The notes: generated by a model from the letters alone, not told the origin. A stretch of 64,000 bases of DNA from DT-111 sp965263225 (GCA_965263225.1 CBDHHG010000043.1:186001-250000); one strand, 5' to 3'; shown: positions 1-9,088, numbered from the stretch's first letter. A program made the numbers and translations.

Positions 1-2567
1 TTGATTCCGTTAAACATCGTACTGTCGGCTGCAAAAACTTCATGCAGAACCCCATTACTTGCAATAAGAATTCGGTTGCCACATTGTTCGATGCGTTCCC
101 GACGAGGATTGGACTGGGCAGCAATCTCTACGCCGTTAATCGTAACCGTAGCTTCCACCCAATCCCCCCTGAGATCTGGAACACCATCCGCAATCAGAGT
201 GGTACAGTCCGCATAGTAAAGCTCTTGATAGTCTTCTCCATAAGAGAAGGGTACGATTGGGGTGTTTACCCGAGGAAGCTCCGTGGCGGAACCTGAATAC
301 CTGGTATTAAAATCGAAGTTGGCCTTCGAAATCAAATAGTTGACAGGAGTATCTCCGTAAGCCAGAAAATTGAAATAGGCATAGTTGATGAAATAATCCT
401 CTCCTACTTTGACTACCGTTGTTGGAAAAACGTCACCAGTGGCATAGGTGTTGCCCACCTGAACCGCCGAGTCCCAATTATCACTGGTCATAAACTTGGT
501 AACAAAAGGAACAGCAGGATTGCTCTCATCAGCTACTGCCGCTGCATTAGCAGCATTACTAACAACCACCAGTTCATCGCCATCCAAAAACATACCATCG
601 CCACTACGCAAAGAACCATCAGGTAAACTCACTTCCGTGATGTCTGATGGATTATCAATCATAATTTTATAGATCCGATCATTGACAGAATGTACGACAA
701 GTAAGTATCCATCTTCGTGGTATTCAATGCCATTAAAGCCCGTTTGCGTCAGGGGGTTAGGGGGAGCGAAGCTATTGTCCTCGAAAAAGAGGGAGGCCTG
801 TCCATCCGTATCCACTTTATAGATCACGCCTTTGTCTGAATTGGTAACGTAGGCATTACCTTCCTTATCAACCGTCACATCATTCACAAAATTCAAGGGC
901 AAGCCTGGACTAGTGGGTACTGCTGCTAAATTTACAGAGTCAATTAAAGTAGCATTTTCCAAATCAAACCGAAACAGCCAAGCAACAGTCGGGTCCATAA
1001 TGTTAGCAGCGACAGCCAATAGTCGATCGTTAAGGGTGTCGATTTGCAAACCGAAAGTTCCATTGCCATTGAATACCGCTGGTGGAATTAAATTGGAAAA
1101 AGAACCGTCGGTACGAATAAGGCTGATCGCTCCACCCGTAGCAGATGAAAGAAGGAAAGCTTCTCTATTGGGGTCGTATTCGATTCCTTCGGGGAGCAGT
1201 GGCAATACAAATGTATTGTAAGACACAAAATCTATTTCCTCTGCCGCTGGTCTCACATCATAAGTGACTCGCATAGGGTCATCCAATGCCATGATCACCG
1301 GCTCCAAATCTCGTGGACCGGGTTGAGTGTAAGTAACCTCCGGGAAGGGTGTAGTACCAGGTCCGCCAGGGTTGTAAAAGGCAGAGTAACCACCTTCTAA
1401 ACTTGGAATTTCGAGGAAGATAATATTTCTAGCAGCCGCCGTATCCCCCACTAAGATAATATCGATGTAATTATCACGATCTTCCGTATAACAATCGCCG
1501 TACTCTATCTCACCTCCTTCTACTGCACCTAAATCAGACAATCCAATGACCCGTAATGTGCCACCCATAACCTGATAGTCAATACTATCTTTTTCGATCA
1601 ACACCGTGTCTCCATTTTCTCCCAGAACATGAATCCTAAAGAACTTTTCATAATCGGTAGGGAGTACTCCTCTTACGCCATCGGGTGAAAACCCTCCCGT
1701 AGTCAGCATGCGCAACCTGAAATCACCCCCTCCATACAAGTCGAATTCAGAGTTTGCCGCCAATACCGCACCCAATGCTTGCTCGGCAAAAGAGCTGTTC
1801 ACCCCTTCACCGACCGCCTCCTCACCTACGTAGTTTAACTTGGCACCCACCAATCTCGGGCCATTATTTTCATCATAAGGGCTTAAATCCGTTTCCCATG
1901 TGAGCCCTACGGCATTGAATAATTGACCGCCTGGACCAACCAAAGTCAAAGGTGTATCGTCTTCCACAATCTCCAACTTCACAGGAAATCGTGCATTGGC
2001 ATCACTACTCGGCAACCTATTCCCCCATTCGGCAAAGACCACCACACAATTCCGTTCATTGTTCTCCCAATTGGGATTTGAACTGGCGGCGAGTGGTGTA
2101 ACAATTTCTCCAGTATTCAAGGTGAATTGAAAATCGGTCAAATCAATGGTGGTGGTTAGCACTGGCCAGCTAAACACAATGGGAAGTCCATCCAGACCGA
2201 TGGCTCCATCTTTTAACTCTCCGTAAGGGGTTTGTAAAATATATACCGAACCGACCTGTTGTAGTGTTGAAGTAGCCGTAAACACGCCAGCATCTGTCGT
2301 ATCGCAATCAATATCAGACAACCAGGCGCCTCCTGCTTGCCTAACGATTTGTTCTGTCAGCATGGCTGCGGGAACACCAACAATATCGCAAAAACCCAAT
2401 CCGGCAGAAAGGATTTTAGGCTCCTCGGACCAATAGTCTGCTCCGGTCAACTCCCCGTCAAGAAAAGTGGCAAAAGGCCCGGCTGGATAGGTAATCATTT
2501 CTTGACCTAGAGTGACGGAAATACTGCTAAATAAGAGGATTAAGGATAAGAGTGTCTGTTTTTTCAT
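1..2567 (-). CDS. Secreted beta-propeller protein, 3' end cut by the window edge
   Basis: An uninterrupted minus-strand frame runs from the ATG at 2565-2567 off the left edge, giving at least 855 codons with no stop. Residues 1-22 form a signal peptide (hydrophobic stretch, then GQE). Residues about 125-205 match, by eye, a domain in the lipoprotein at 7437-8303 (GLPIVFS, then TDFQ 18 residues later, then EIV). Residues about 430-700 have the look of an SMP-30/NHL-type propeller, with repeated phrases such as VNDVTVDKEGNAYVTNSDKG and FNGIEYHEDGYLLVVHS. It is probably an exported binding or hydrolase-like protein; a T9SS tail may lie outside the window. It sits 70 bp downstream of a Crp/Fnr gene and carries the promoter site at 2584-2634. 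The exact function is unknown. Confidence 0.85.
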   Translation of the reverse strand, partial: MKKQTLLSLILLFSSISVTLGQEMITYPAGPFATFLDGELTGADYWSEEPKILSAGLGFCDIVGVPAAMLTEQIVRQAGGAWLSDIDCDTTDAGVFTATSTLQQVGSVYILQTPYGELKDGAIGLDGLPIVFSWPVLTTTIDLTDFQFTLNTGEIVTPLAASSNPNWENNERNCVVVFAEWGNRLPSSDANARFPVKLEIVEDDTPLTLVGPGGQLFNAVGLTWETDLSPYDENNGPRLVGAKLNYVGEEAVGEGVNSSFAEQALGAVLAANSEFDLYGGGDFRLRMLTTGGFSPDGVRGVLPTDYEKFFRIHVLGENGDTVLIEKDSIDYQVMGGTLRVIGLSDLGAVEGGEIEYGDCYTEDRDNYIDIILVGDTAAARNIIFLEIPSLEGGYSAFYNPGGPGTTPFPEVTYTQPGPRDLEPVIMALDDPMRVTYDVRPAAEEIDFVSYNTFVLPLLPEGIEYDPNREAFLLSSATGGAISLIRTDGSFSNLIPPAVFNGNGTFGLQIDTLNDRLLAVAANIMDPTVAWLFRFDLENATLIDSVNLAAVPTSPGLPLNFVNDVTVDKEGNAYVTNSDKGVIYKVDTDGQASLFFEDNSFAPPNPLTQTGFNGIEYHEDGYLLVVHSVNDRIYKIMIDNPSDITEVSLPDGSLRSGDGMFLDGDELVVVSNAANAAAVADESNPAVPFVTKFMTSDNWDSAVQVGNTYATGDVFPTTVVKVGEDYFINYAYFNFLAYGDTPVNYLISKANFDFNTRYSGSATELPRVNTPIVPFSYGEDYQELYYADCTTLIADGVPDLRGDWVEATVTINGVEIAAQSNPRRERIEQCGNRILIASNGVLHEVFAADSTMFNGI

Positions 2568-2583
2568 GTAGACTGTTTTCCGA

Positions 2584-2634
2584 TAAAATTAGGTGAAGCC
2601 CAAAGCACCCGACAATAACAAAAGATAACAAATG
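2584..2634 (-). promoter_or_regulatory. Putative Crp/Fnr-type operator and promoter of the propeller gene
   Basis: Positions 2613-2634 hold a 22-bp site. On the plus strand it contains two 10-bp units, ATAACAAAAG and ATAACAAATG, preceded by CA. A TAATTTTA box (minus strand, 2584-2591, one mismatch to TAnnTTTG) follows after 23 bp. Near-identical sites with the same layout lie at 62391-62412 and 59203-59224, each in front of a gene downstream of a Crp/Fnr regulator. The site lies between the regulator stop codon (2638) and the propeller start (2567). Binding by the regulator is inference. Confidence 0.45.
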
Positions 2635-2637
2635 GGC

Positions 2638-3186
2638 TTAGCGCAGTTTTTTTGCAGTAATTCGTCCTTTGATTCTACTCAATGAAACCGGGGTTATCCC
2701 AAGCACATTTGCGATATATTTGTCAGGTGCCCGGTTGATGACAGTCGGATGATCCTTCATATACTTTAGGTAGCGTTCTTCAGGAGAGAATAGAACAAAT
2801 GATTCCACCCGCTGAAATGCCTGTTTCAATGGTATATTTCTAAAGTTCATTTGGTTTAAATTCAAGACATTAGGGTTCTGAGCGATCATATTTTGAAAGG
2901 AATCGCTATCAATCACATAGACCTTTGTGTCTTCTAGTGCCTGATAAACAAACTTTGAGGGCTCATTAAATAAGAGGGCATGCACATTGCCCATTACATA
3001 GTTTTCGGGAAAGAGCTGAAAAGTTATTTCATCCCCTTTTTCATTGATAAAGTAGCTACGGGTCAGGCCTTTCCTGATAAAAAACAGGTCTTTTTCAACC
3101 ATTCCTTTTTCTATAAAGATCTCTCCTCGCTTGAAAGACCTCACCCTCAGGTGTCGAAAAAACACTAATAAGCTTCTTAAATTCAT
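2638..3186 (-). CDS. Crp/Fnr family transcriptional regulator (short Bacteroidota type)
   Basis: A 182-residue protein with an N-terminal cyclic-nucleotide-binding-like fold (residues about 15-110, including FKRGEIFIEKG and LFFIRKGLTRSYF) and a C-terminal helix-turn-helix (about 150-178, KYIANVLGITPVSLSRIKGR). This is the usual length of the small Bacteroidota Crp/Fnr proteins, which often lack residues needed to bind cAMP. The ATG is close to a hydrophobic-basic start and fits the domain edge. The gene lies just upstream of the secreted propeller gene on the same strand, which suggests local control. The ligand cannot be read from the sequence. Confidence 0.88.
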   Translation of the reverse strand: MNLRSLLVFFRHLRVRSFKRGEIFIEKGMVEKDLFFIRKGLTRSYFINEKGDEITFQLFPENYVMGNVHALLFNEPSKFVYQALEDTKVYVIDSDSFQNMIAQNPNVLNLNQMNFRNIPLKQAFQRVESFVLFSPEERYLKYMKDHPTVINRAPDKYIANVLGITPVSLSRIKGRITAKKLR

Positions 3187-3394
3187 AGCCTTATGAATAT
3201 CATTTAAGCATTATAAACTGCCCAATAGGAGTTATATCCAATAGTTTACAAACTTGTCTATTGAGATTAATTGCAGAGGAAGCAGTTGTTTTCAATACTA
3301 GGTTTGGTAGGTCGAAAGGATGAAATATCAAGTCCTCCCAAATCCGTAAGAATTATAGGAATGATACTGCTTCAATTGATTCAAGGTCTAGATC

Positions 3395-4357
3395 CTATGA
3401 CAATATCTTAGAAGGATGTTGACCCTCGTCCAATAAAGTAGGTGTCCCCCAATCATTCGTATCCATTCCATATGCTTGTAAAAAAGTCAGTGTACTATCC
3501 CAACCACTCTGGATTAGCTTGTTCTTAGTTGCGTTGTCTATCTCAAAATCTGTTGCTCCTATTCCTAAATGATCAATATGAATCGTACGAGCCAGGTCTA
3601 CTGCACTTGTTGTTAGTGCTACGCTTTGCGTATACATTAGCGTTTCCAATAAACTTTTCGTGTACTTACCTAAGTCTCCATGCTCAAAAGGAGTGTAGAC
3701 CTCCTCTGAACTCATATTTTCTAATTGGAAACCCAAGGTTTGTGTATTGGCTTCTCCACTTTGGAGATCATCAAAGGCACCGATGGGGAAATTGTATAAC
3801 ACCCCCCCGTCCACATAGAAATGATTATCGGGGTTATTGTTGGAAAATCGCCAGGCGTCGAAGTATATCGGAATAGACATAGAGGCGCGAACAGCTTCAG
3901 CTACAGGAACGCTGGGCGTGGTAGTTGGAGAAAATTCTTTCAGGGAACGGGTAAAGAGATCCGTGGCATATACTTTTAATTCCATACCCTGGCGATCTAC
4001 TAATTCTCCAAAAGTAAGATCAGTATTGCCATTGCCCACCTGAGATTTCGCGATCAATTCTCTGAGCCATTCCAAAAACACTTCTCCTTCATATAAACCA
4101 AAATCTTTCAGTCGCCTGAACTCTCGTTGCTTATCTTCGAAAGAAGCCAAATCCATATGGGCAATAATATTGCTTATCTCCACGGCAGAATATTTCAGAG
4201 CTACTAAGCAAGCCGTAATGGCGCCAGCCGAGGTACCAGCCACCCTTTGAATATTGGGAAACAATGCGGCCTTAGACAAAGCCTCCAAAGCTCCTCCATA
4301 AGCAATTCCGCGCACACCTCCACCCTCAAAAACTAAATTAGAGATTGAATGAATCAT
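3395..4357 (-). CDS. Patatin-like phospholipase
   Basis: A 320-residue protein with the complete patatin catalytic set: the oxyanion glycine loop GGGVRG at residues 12-17, the nucleophile elbow GTSAG with Ser43, and the catalytic aspartate in DGG at 183-185. Patatins hydrolyse acyl esters of lipids through a Ser-Asp dyad. No signal peptide is visible, so it probably acts in the cytoplasm or on the inner face of the membrane. The start ATG lies 11 residues before the glycine loop, as usual for the family. It stands alone between the Crp/Fnr gene and the sulfatase operon, with gaps of about 200 and 110 bp. Confidence 0.9.
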   Translation of the reverse strand: MIHSISNLVFEGGGVRGIAYGGALEALSKAALFPNIQRVAGTSAGAITACLVALKYSAVEISNIIAHMDLASFEDKQREFRRLKDFGLYEGEVFLEWLRELIAKSQVGNGNTDLTFGELVDRQGMELKVYATDLFTRSLKEFSPTTTPSVPVAEAVRASMSIPIYFDAWRFSNNNPDNHFYVDGGVLYNFPIGAFDDLQSGEANTQTLGFQLENMSSEEVYTPFEHGDLGKYTKSLLETLMYTQSVALTTSAVDLARTIHIDHLGIGATDFEIDNATKNKLIQSGWDSTLTFLQAYGMDTNDWGTPTLLDEGQHPSKILS

Positions 4358-4468
4358 AGTAATACAATTGGTCTTAGTGATGGTTAATTTGAGATCAGCC
4401 CTTGCAAAAACAAGAGGCTAAGCCAAAAAGTATAGGTTTTGTTTTCCAGAAAGAATAGTCAGTCATTT

Positions 4469-6232
4469 CTATCTGGTAAGTTTTTTTCTTCTTCTTAGCC
4501 AAACAATCCCCCACCCAATGGCCAGTATTATGGCACATAAGTAAGGGGAATTTAATTTGAGCATGGCGATCACCGATTTTTTTCCCACCTCCCTTGCGGC
4601 AAAATACCCCTCAGGCATCTGAATCACTCCTACCCTTTTCGCATAATCCTGGAATTCTGATAGCATTTTTTGGAAAAGAGCGGGATGACTAGATGCCATA
4701 TCAGTCGTCTCACCAGGATCACTCGGCAAGTGATATAAATGCCAAGTATTGTCTCCATGTGGAATGTTGTTCTTTACAATCTTGTACCCATTTAGAAAAT
4801 AAGCCGAACTGTTGCCAGATTCCAAGCCAACTCCTTCATTATCGCCATATATAGACGGGTTGCTACCAGTTATATGAGGCAACATAGTCTTACCTGTAAT
4901 AGGAGCAAAGCCTTCATTGGCCTGCGTAGAAAGGCCGACAATATCGTAAATAGTGGGAGCAACATCCGTGAAGAAGCAAAAGGCATCAGACTTGACATCC
5001 TCGGGTAGGTCCTTCCCACTCATAATAAAGGGAACTCGCAAACCTCCTTCTCCTGTATAATATTTGAAGTAAGAGAAAGGAGAAGCCAGAGCATTGGCAA
5101 ATTCAGGTCCATGGGCTCCATAGTATCCTTTGCTACCATATTGGTCAAAATCACGATGGTATCCTTGTCTTTGTGCCCATTTCATGACTGTATTATGGTA
5201 TTCTGCTCCTTCTGGCCCATTATCTGAGGTGATAATAAAGACCGTGTTATCGATCAACCCTTCTTCCGTCAGGTACTCCAGATAGCGTCCAATATGAAAA
5301 TCCATAGCTTCCAACATGCCCGCCATTACTGCCATATCAGTGCTATACATCTCCTGCTCCTCATCGCTTATGTCCTCCCATTTTCTGAATTGGGGGAAGA
5401 CATCATTTAAGTCCGCATCTTTAGGGATAAACCCCAATTCTTTTGCTTTTTCAAAGCGGTTAAGGCGTAGTTTATCCCAGCCCATCTTATAGGTTGATCT
5501 ATAGGGATCAACGAATTCCTTTGGGGCTTGTATCGGAGTATGAATGGCTTGAAAGGCGATGTAGGAAAAGAACGGGTGCTCTTTGTTATATTCTTCCTCA
5601 TGAAATGAAATGACCTTGTCGATATAGGTCTTGGAGGAGTAAAAGTCCTCGGGAAGGTCCACTGTAGTTCCATCGGCATACCATTGAGCAGTGGTTTTCA
5701 TTGGCAAATACCCTTGTGCTTCATAATTATTGGCACCGGAAGCGCCCAAAATAAAAGAGCGGTCAAATCCTCTCTTGGTGGGTAGGGTATTTTCATCATG
5801 TCCCAAGTGCCACTTTCCACTGACATAGGTGTTGTAATTGGCTTCCTTCAAACGTGTAGCGATTGTTTGTACCTGACCATTCAAAACACCAGCATACCCA
5901 GGTTTACGCTGAAACTTCTTCGGAAGCATTTCTGGTAAATTGGCCACACCAGCTAAATGGCTGTCTGAACCCGTCAAAAGCATAGCTCTGGATGGAGCAC
6001 AAGCTGGAGAAGCATGCATATTAGAGAACATCATCCCATCTTTGGCCAATCGATCAATATTGGGCGTACGCGCTTCTCCCCCATAAGCACCAAAATCCAT
6101 CAGGCCAGAATCGTCTACCAATATCAGGACGATATTGGGTTTGGGATCAGTAGAGTCAATTTGGGCGTACAGCGATGAGAAAAACCCTATCGTTAAGAAT
6201 AGTACAATGACGTACTTACTTGACAGCTTCAT
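4469..6232 (-). CDS. Type I sulfatase with C-terminal membrane anchor
   Basis: A 587-residue formylglycine-type sulfatase. Residues 1-23 are a signal peptide; Asp40-Asp41 are expected metal ligands; the sulfatase signature is CAPSR with Cys78, the residue matured to formylglycine. The rest follows the arylsulfatase pattern (GKWHLG, SDNGPEG). Unusually, the last 30 residues form a hydrophobic helix followed by RRRKK, so the enzyme is probably tethered to the inner membrane with its catalytic domain in the periplasm. It starts 2 bp after the stop of the upstream DJ-1/PfpI gene, so the two are surely co-transcribed. The substrate is unknown. No formylglycine-generating or anSME gene is visible in the window. 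Confidence 0.92.
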   Translation of the reverse strand: MKLSSKYVIVLFLTIGFFSSLYAQIDSTDPKPNIVLILVDDSGLMDFGAYGGEARTPNIDRLAKDGMMFSNMHASPACAPSRAMLLTGSDSHLAGVANLPEMLPKKFQRKPGYAGVLNGQVQTIATRLKEANYNTYVSGKWHLGHDENTLPTKRGFDRSFILGASGANNYEAQGYLPMKTTAQWYADGTTVDLPEDFYSSKTYIDKVISFHEEEYNKEHPFFSYIAFQAIHTPIQAPKEFVDPYRSTYKMGWDKLRLNRFEKAKELGFIPKDADLNDVFPQFRKWEDISDEEQEMYSTDMAVMAGMLEAMDFHIGRYLEYLTEEGLIDNTVFIITSDNGPEGAEYHNTVMKWAQRQGYHRDFDQYGSKGYYGAHGPEFANALASPFSYFKYYTGEGGLRVPFIMSGKDLPEDVKSDAFCFFTDVAPTIYDIVGLSTQANEGFAPITGKTMLPHITGSNPSIYGDNEGVGLESGNSSAYFLNGYKIVKNNIPHGDNTWHLYHLPSDPGETTDMASSHPALFQKMLSEFQDYAKRVGVIQMPEGYFAAREVGKKSVIAMLKLNSPYLCAIILAIGWGIVWLRRRKKLTR

Positions 6233-6234
6233 AA

Positions 6235-7095
6235 TTATTGTCGATTTTCAGATAAGGTCTTCATAATCAGCTGGGAAGTTTCATGACCTGAATTCTGATT
6301 CTGCCCGGTGACAAAACGCTTTTCTTCATCCACCACCGTTAAGGTCGCGAAAAAGTCCATTCTTTTATGGTTGGCCTGGAAATTGGCCCCAGCTTTTTTC
6401 AATTCAGCTTCCGGATGTTTTGGAGTAAATGCAATACCCAATTGATCCAGTTGTTTTTGCGTTACTCCCGTCATGGTTCTGCCTTCGATCAAATAATTTC
6501 CTAGGCTATCCTTAGCTTCGGTAAAAGCCAGGGCACCATGGCAAACACTACCATAAATTACGGGTGAGCTATAATAGGCCTCAGTAACCTTCTTTGCAAG
6601 GATTTCTGATTGGGCTAGGTCGTAAGCTGCACCCCAACCACCAGCAAAAAAGACAACATCATATTCCTTGAAGTCTACTTCTTTGAGCGGAATGGAGTTT
6701 TTTACTTTGGCTTTAAAGATGTCGTCTTTCAAAAACCTTTTGTCTGCCTCTTCTTTGATAAAATATAAAAAAGAACTAGGGTCAATGGGTATTTCCCCAC
6801 CTTTAATACTGGCCACATCTACCTGCATATTTGCATCTAGAAATTCGTAGTAGGGTATAGTCATCTCAGAGCCAAATACTCCGGTGGCATTCCCATCTGT
6901 TTCGCCTGGTTTATTCAGGACTCCATGACTGGTCGTTACAATAAGTGCTTTCTTTCCCCTAAGATTATAGGCTTCACCATCATATGTTGGATGGAACCCA
7001 AATGACTTTAGAATGGAAGGTAAGGCTACGGCTACGACCAGAAGGATCAGGCCGATACTCGATAGGATGTATATCAATTTGCGCCTGGTTTTCAT
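6235..7095 (-). CDS. Membrane-anchored DJ-1/PfpI (type 1 glutamine amidotransferase-like) protein
   Basis: A 286-residue protein. Residues about 7-27 are a transmembrane or uncleaved signal helix. The rest is a DJ-1/PfpI fold: a strand with LIVTTSHG, then VVFFAGGWGAAYDL, then the nucleophile elbow YGSVCHGALA with Cys185-His186. Family members include glyoxalase/deglycase-like and chaperone proteins; which activity applies here is not visible. It is the first gene of a two-gene operon with the sulfatase (2-bp gap). A 32-codon open frame encoding only a signal peptide lies 26 bp upstream. A membrane-anchored DJ-1 protein paired with a sulfatase is not a pairing I recognise. Confidence 0.85.
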   Translation of the reverse strand: MKTRRKLIYILSSIGLILLVVAVALPSILKSFGFHPTYDGEAYNLRGKKALIVTTSHGVLNKPGETDGNATGVFGSEMTIPYYEFLDANMQVDVASIKGGEIPIDPSSFLYFIKEEADKRFLKDDIFKAKVKNSIPLKEVDFKEYDVVFFAGGWGAAYDLAQSEILAKKVTEAYYSSPVIYGSVCHGALAFTEAKDSLGNYLIEGRTMTGVTQKQLDQLGIAFTPKHPEAELKKAGANFQANHKRMDFFATLTVVDEEKRFVTGQNQNSGHETSQLIMKTLSENRQ

Positions 7096-7121
7096 ATTTT
7101 TTGCATTGGCGTTTTAGGGTT

Positions 7122-7220
7122 TCAAAAAACTAAGTTCGTTTCTTCAGACTGCGCAAAAGTAGAAGTGGCGCCCAAGAAAGAAAGGGCAAGGAATAGGGAC
7201 AAGCATTTTACTACCTCCAT
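7122..7220 (-). pseudogene. Orphan signal-peptide ORF, remnant or leader peptide
   Basis: A minus-strand frame of 32 codons (ATG at 7218-7220, TGA at 7122-7124) encodes a textbook signal peptide ending TFAQ followed by only eight residues. It reads like the first exon-sized piece of an exported protein whose body is gone. It ends 26 bp before the DJ-1/PfpI gene start, so it could also be translated as a short leader in the same transcript. No matching continuation is seen in other frames before the DJ-1 gene. Confidence 0.45.
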
Positions 7221-7436
7221 GATATTGATTTTAAAGGGTTAATGTTTTACCAGGGATCGAAAGCTTTATAACTGATCTCTGATTACGCCAGCAAAAATGG
7301 GGTAGTTCGGGGAAGAGGTAATAGATAATCAAAGTGAATTGAACATAATTGACAGTAGACTGAACGATACGACTAGGCAGCGGTGTGCATCTTCGTAGAG
7401 CGGTAGCCACCTAATCGATGCTAGTTCAGCTAACTA
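7221..7436. other. Intergenic, nothing recognised
   Basis: With the leader-like frame at 7122-7220, this completes the 340-bp gap between the DJ-1 gene and the lipoprotein at 7437. I see no further gene, strong hairpin or clear promoter. Confidence 0.4.
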
Positions 7437-8303
7437 CTACCACCTGCTTATAATCTTCCTTTCTGTCACCGCATTTAAGTCATCATTAGGATCAATGGCT
7501 ATTTTTTCATCTGCTCTTAGCGATATCGGAATCCCAGCTTCTTTAATACACAGATCGATATTGTTTTCATTGTCACCTAAATCTGCCAGCTTGAAAGGAT
7601 TGACAACGATGGTATCCTTATCTACCAGTAATTTGACATGAAAATGCTTGAGCTCTGCATCTCCTAATTCTTTCCCCTCTTTCGATCGAACACCTCCAGA
7701 CCATACTGCCCTTACCACTACCGCAGTTTCAGTCTTTGGGCAGTCACAGCCGCCACCTTTCTTAACATAAGGATATTCATCGTCAATCTTGAAGTACTCT
7801 GCATAACTTATGAATGGCCCTTCCATCAAAGGGGTTACCGCAATCTTCTGTCCTTTTAACTCCTGTCCATCTCTTGTTTTCAATTCTCCTACGATTTCTA
7901 CTTCAACAGGCTCATTATCTGGATATTCCCCATATTTCCCAATCAACAATAGGGTTCTTAGTTCAAATTCTTCCACCGCAGGTTTATACGATACAAATTC
8001 CACGCCTCTAGTTTCCCCTTTTTGTGTTGTCACTTGAAAATCTGAGGCATCTAGCGTTTCAGGGTCGATTTCGTGCGAGAAAACGATGGGCATACCATCT
8101 TTCCCTGGCGCTTTCCGCCAAATCAATCTTGCCCGCTGGGTTAGTCCATCATCAAGGCCGAAGAAAGCAGAGAGCATTTTGGCTTTCCGTGTTTTATCAA
8201 CGGGAGGAAGTTTGTCAGATAAAATGTAATTGGGGACGCGTAGGCAGCTGCTCAACACCACCAAAAAAGAAAAAAGTATGAGTGGTTGTTTTTTAATTTT
8301 CAT
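7437..8303 (-). CDS. Lipoprotein sharing a domain with the propeller protein at 1-2567
   Basis: A 288-residue protein with a lipoprotein signal (LVVLSSC, lipid Cys20). Residues about 65-140 resemble residues 122-205 of the secreted protein at 1-2567: GMPIVFS against GLPIVFS, SDFQ against TDFQ at the same 18-residue spacing, and EVEIVG against KLEIVE. A small cysteine cluster GGGCDC sits at 183-188. It is probably an outer-membrane lipoprotein. It stands divergent from the TetR gene at 8400 with a 96-bp shared control region. I do not recognise a family name. Confidence 0.8.
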   Translation of the reverse strand: MKIKKQPLILFSFLVVLSSCLRVPNYILSDKLPPVDKTRKAKMLSAFFGLDDGLTQRARLIWRKAPGKDGMPIVFSHEIDPETLDASDFQVTTQKGETRGVEFVSYKPAVEEFELRTLLLIGKYGEYPDNEPVEVEIVGELKTRDGQELKGQKIAVTPLMEGPFISYAEYFKIDDEYPYVKKGGGCDCPKTETAVVVRAVWSGGVRSKEGKELGDAELKHFHVKLLVDKDTIVVNPFKLADLGDNENNIDLCIKEAGIPISLRADEKIAIDPNDDLNAVTERKIISRW

Positions 8304-8337
8304 CTTTGAGGAATCTTTTTGAGAATTATTAATAGGT

Positions 8338-8345
8338 CAAAAATA
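8338..8345 (-). promoter_or_regulatory. Candidate -7 box of the lipoprotein gene
   Basis: On the minus strand the sequence TATTTTTG fits the Bacteroidota -7 consensus TAnnTTTG and lies 35 bp before the lipoprotein ATG. The upstream partner is weak (TTTC about 19 bp away). It lies in the divergent region shared with the TetR gene, so a TetR site may overlap it. Confidence 0.35.
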
Positions 8346-8399
8346 GCACTTTAAAGCCAAAAACGAAATGTATTTAGCACTGAAATACTAATTTTGAAG

Positions 8400-9023
8400 A
8401 TGAAATTAAAAGAAAAGATCCTTATTAAGGCTGTGGAGCTGTTCAATGAGCAAGGAATAGCCTCAACATCACCCAATCAAATAGCGGCTGCTTTACAAAT
8501 TAGTTCAGGTAACTTGACCTATCATTTTAAGACCAAAGCGATATTAATTGAAGAGGTCTATGAGAAAATGCATACCGATTCGCAAGACTTTATCAAGCTG
8601 ACTGGCTACTTGACGCTACATGATTTTAGGAAGGTCATGAGCACTTTCAAAGACTTCATGCAGAAGCATAATTTTTTCTTTCAAGATCTATTTTTCATCC
8701 TTTACAATTATCCGGAGGTAGGTAAGTTGTATGAAGAGAGCAACTTAATGCGCTTGCAACAAGGGAAAGCACTTTTTGAGCATTACATAGAGACCGGTCG
8801 AATGATCCCAGAAAGCGAAGGAATCAATTATGATTATTTAACCCATAATGTTTGGATGGTCGGCGCCTTCTGGAATTTGCAAAGTAAGATCTTTACCCCT
8901 GGTGACATCTTCGAAAAGCCCATGGATCTAGTAGACATGACCTGGTATATGATTCTCCCCTATCTTACTGAAAGAGGGAAGGAGGAGTACTCTCAGATTA
9001 ATGATTTTTTGGAAAAGCAATAA
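8400..9023 (+). CDS. TetR/AcrR family transcriptional regulator
   Basis: A 207-residue protein. The N-terminal helix-turn-helix is clear (residues about 5-50: KAVELFNEQGIASTSPNQIA, then ISSGNLTYHFKTK). The C-terminal ligand domain (about 75-200) is not diagnostic. A TTG two codons upstream could also serve as start, but the ATG at 8400 gives the usual short lead to the first helix. It is divergent from the lipoprotein at 7437-8303, the most likely target along with itself. Confidence 0.9.
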   Translation: MKLKEKILIKAVELFNEQGIASTSPNQIAAALQISSGNLTYHFKTKAILIEEVYEKMHTDSQDFIKLTGYLTLHDFRKVMSTFKDFMQKHNFFFQDLFFILYNYPEVGKLYEESNLMRLQQGKALFEHYIETGRMIPESEGINYDYLTHNVWMVGAFWNLQSKIFTPGDIFEKPMDLVDMTWYMILPYLTERGKEEYSQINDFLEKQ

Positions 9024-9088
9024 TTCTTGAATAGAGCGCCGAGTGGCGTCCTAGTCATTCCCCTTCTGTTCGCTCCCTCTTTCGCAGA

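Noticed and set aside
7154..7161. TACTTTTG on the minus strand, a match to TAnnTTTG
   Set aside because: No TTG lies at the right distance, and it falls inside signal-peptide codons, so chance is likely.
8394..8399. TTG start for the TetR gene
   Set aside because: The ATG at 8400 gives the usual distance to the first helix and needs no rare start codon.
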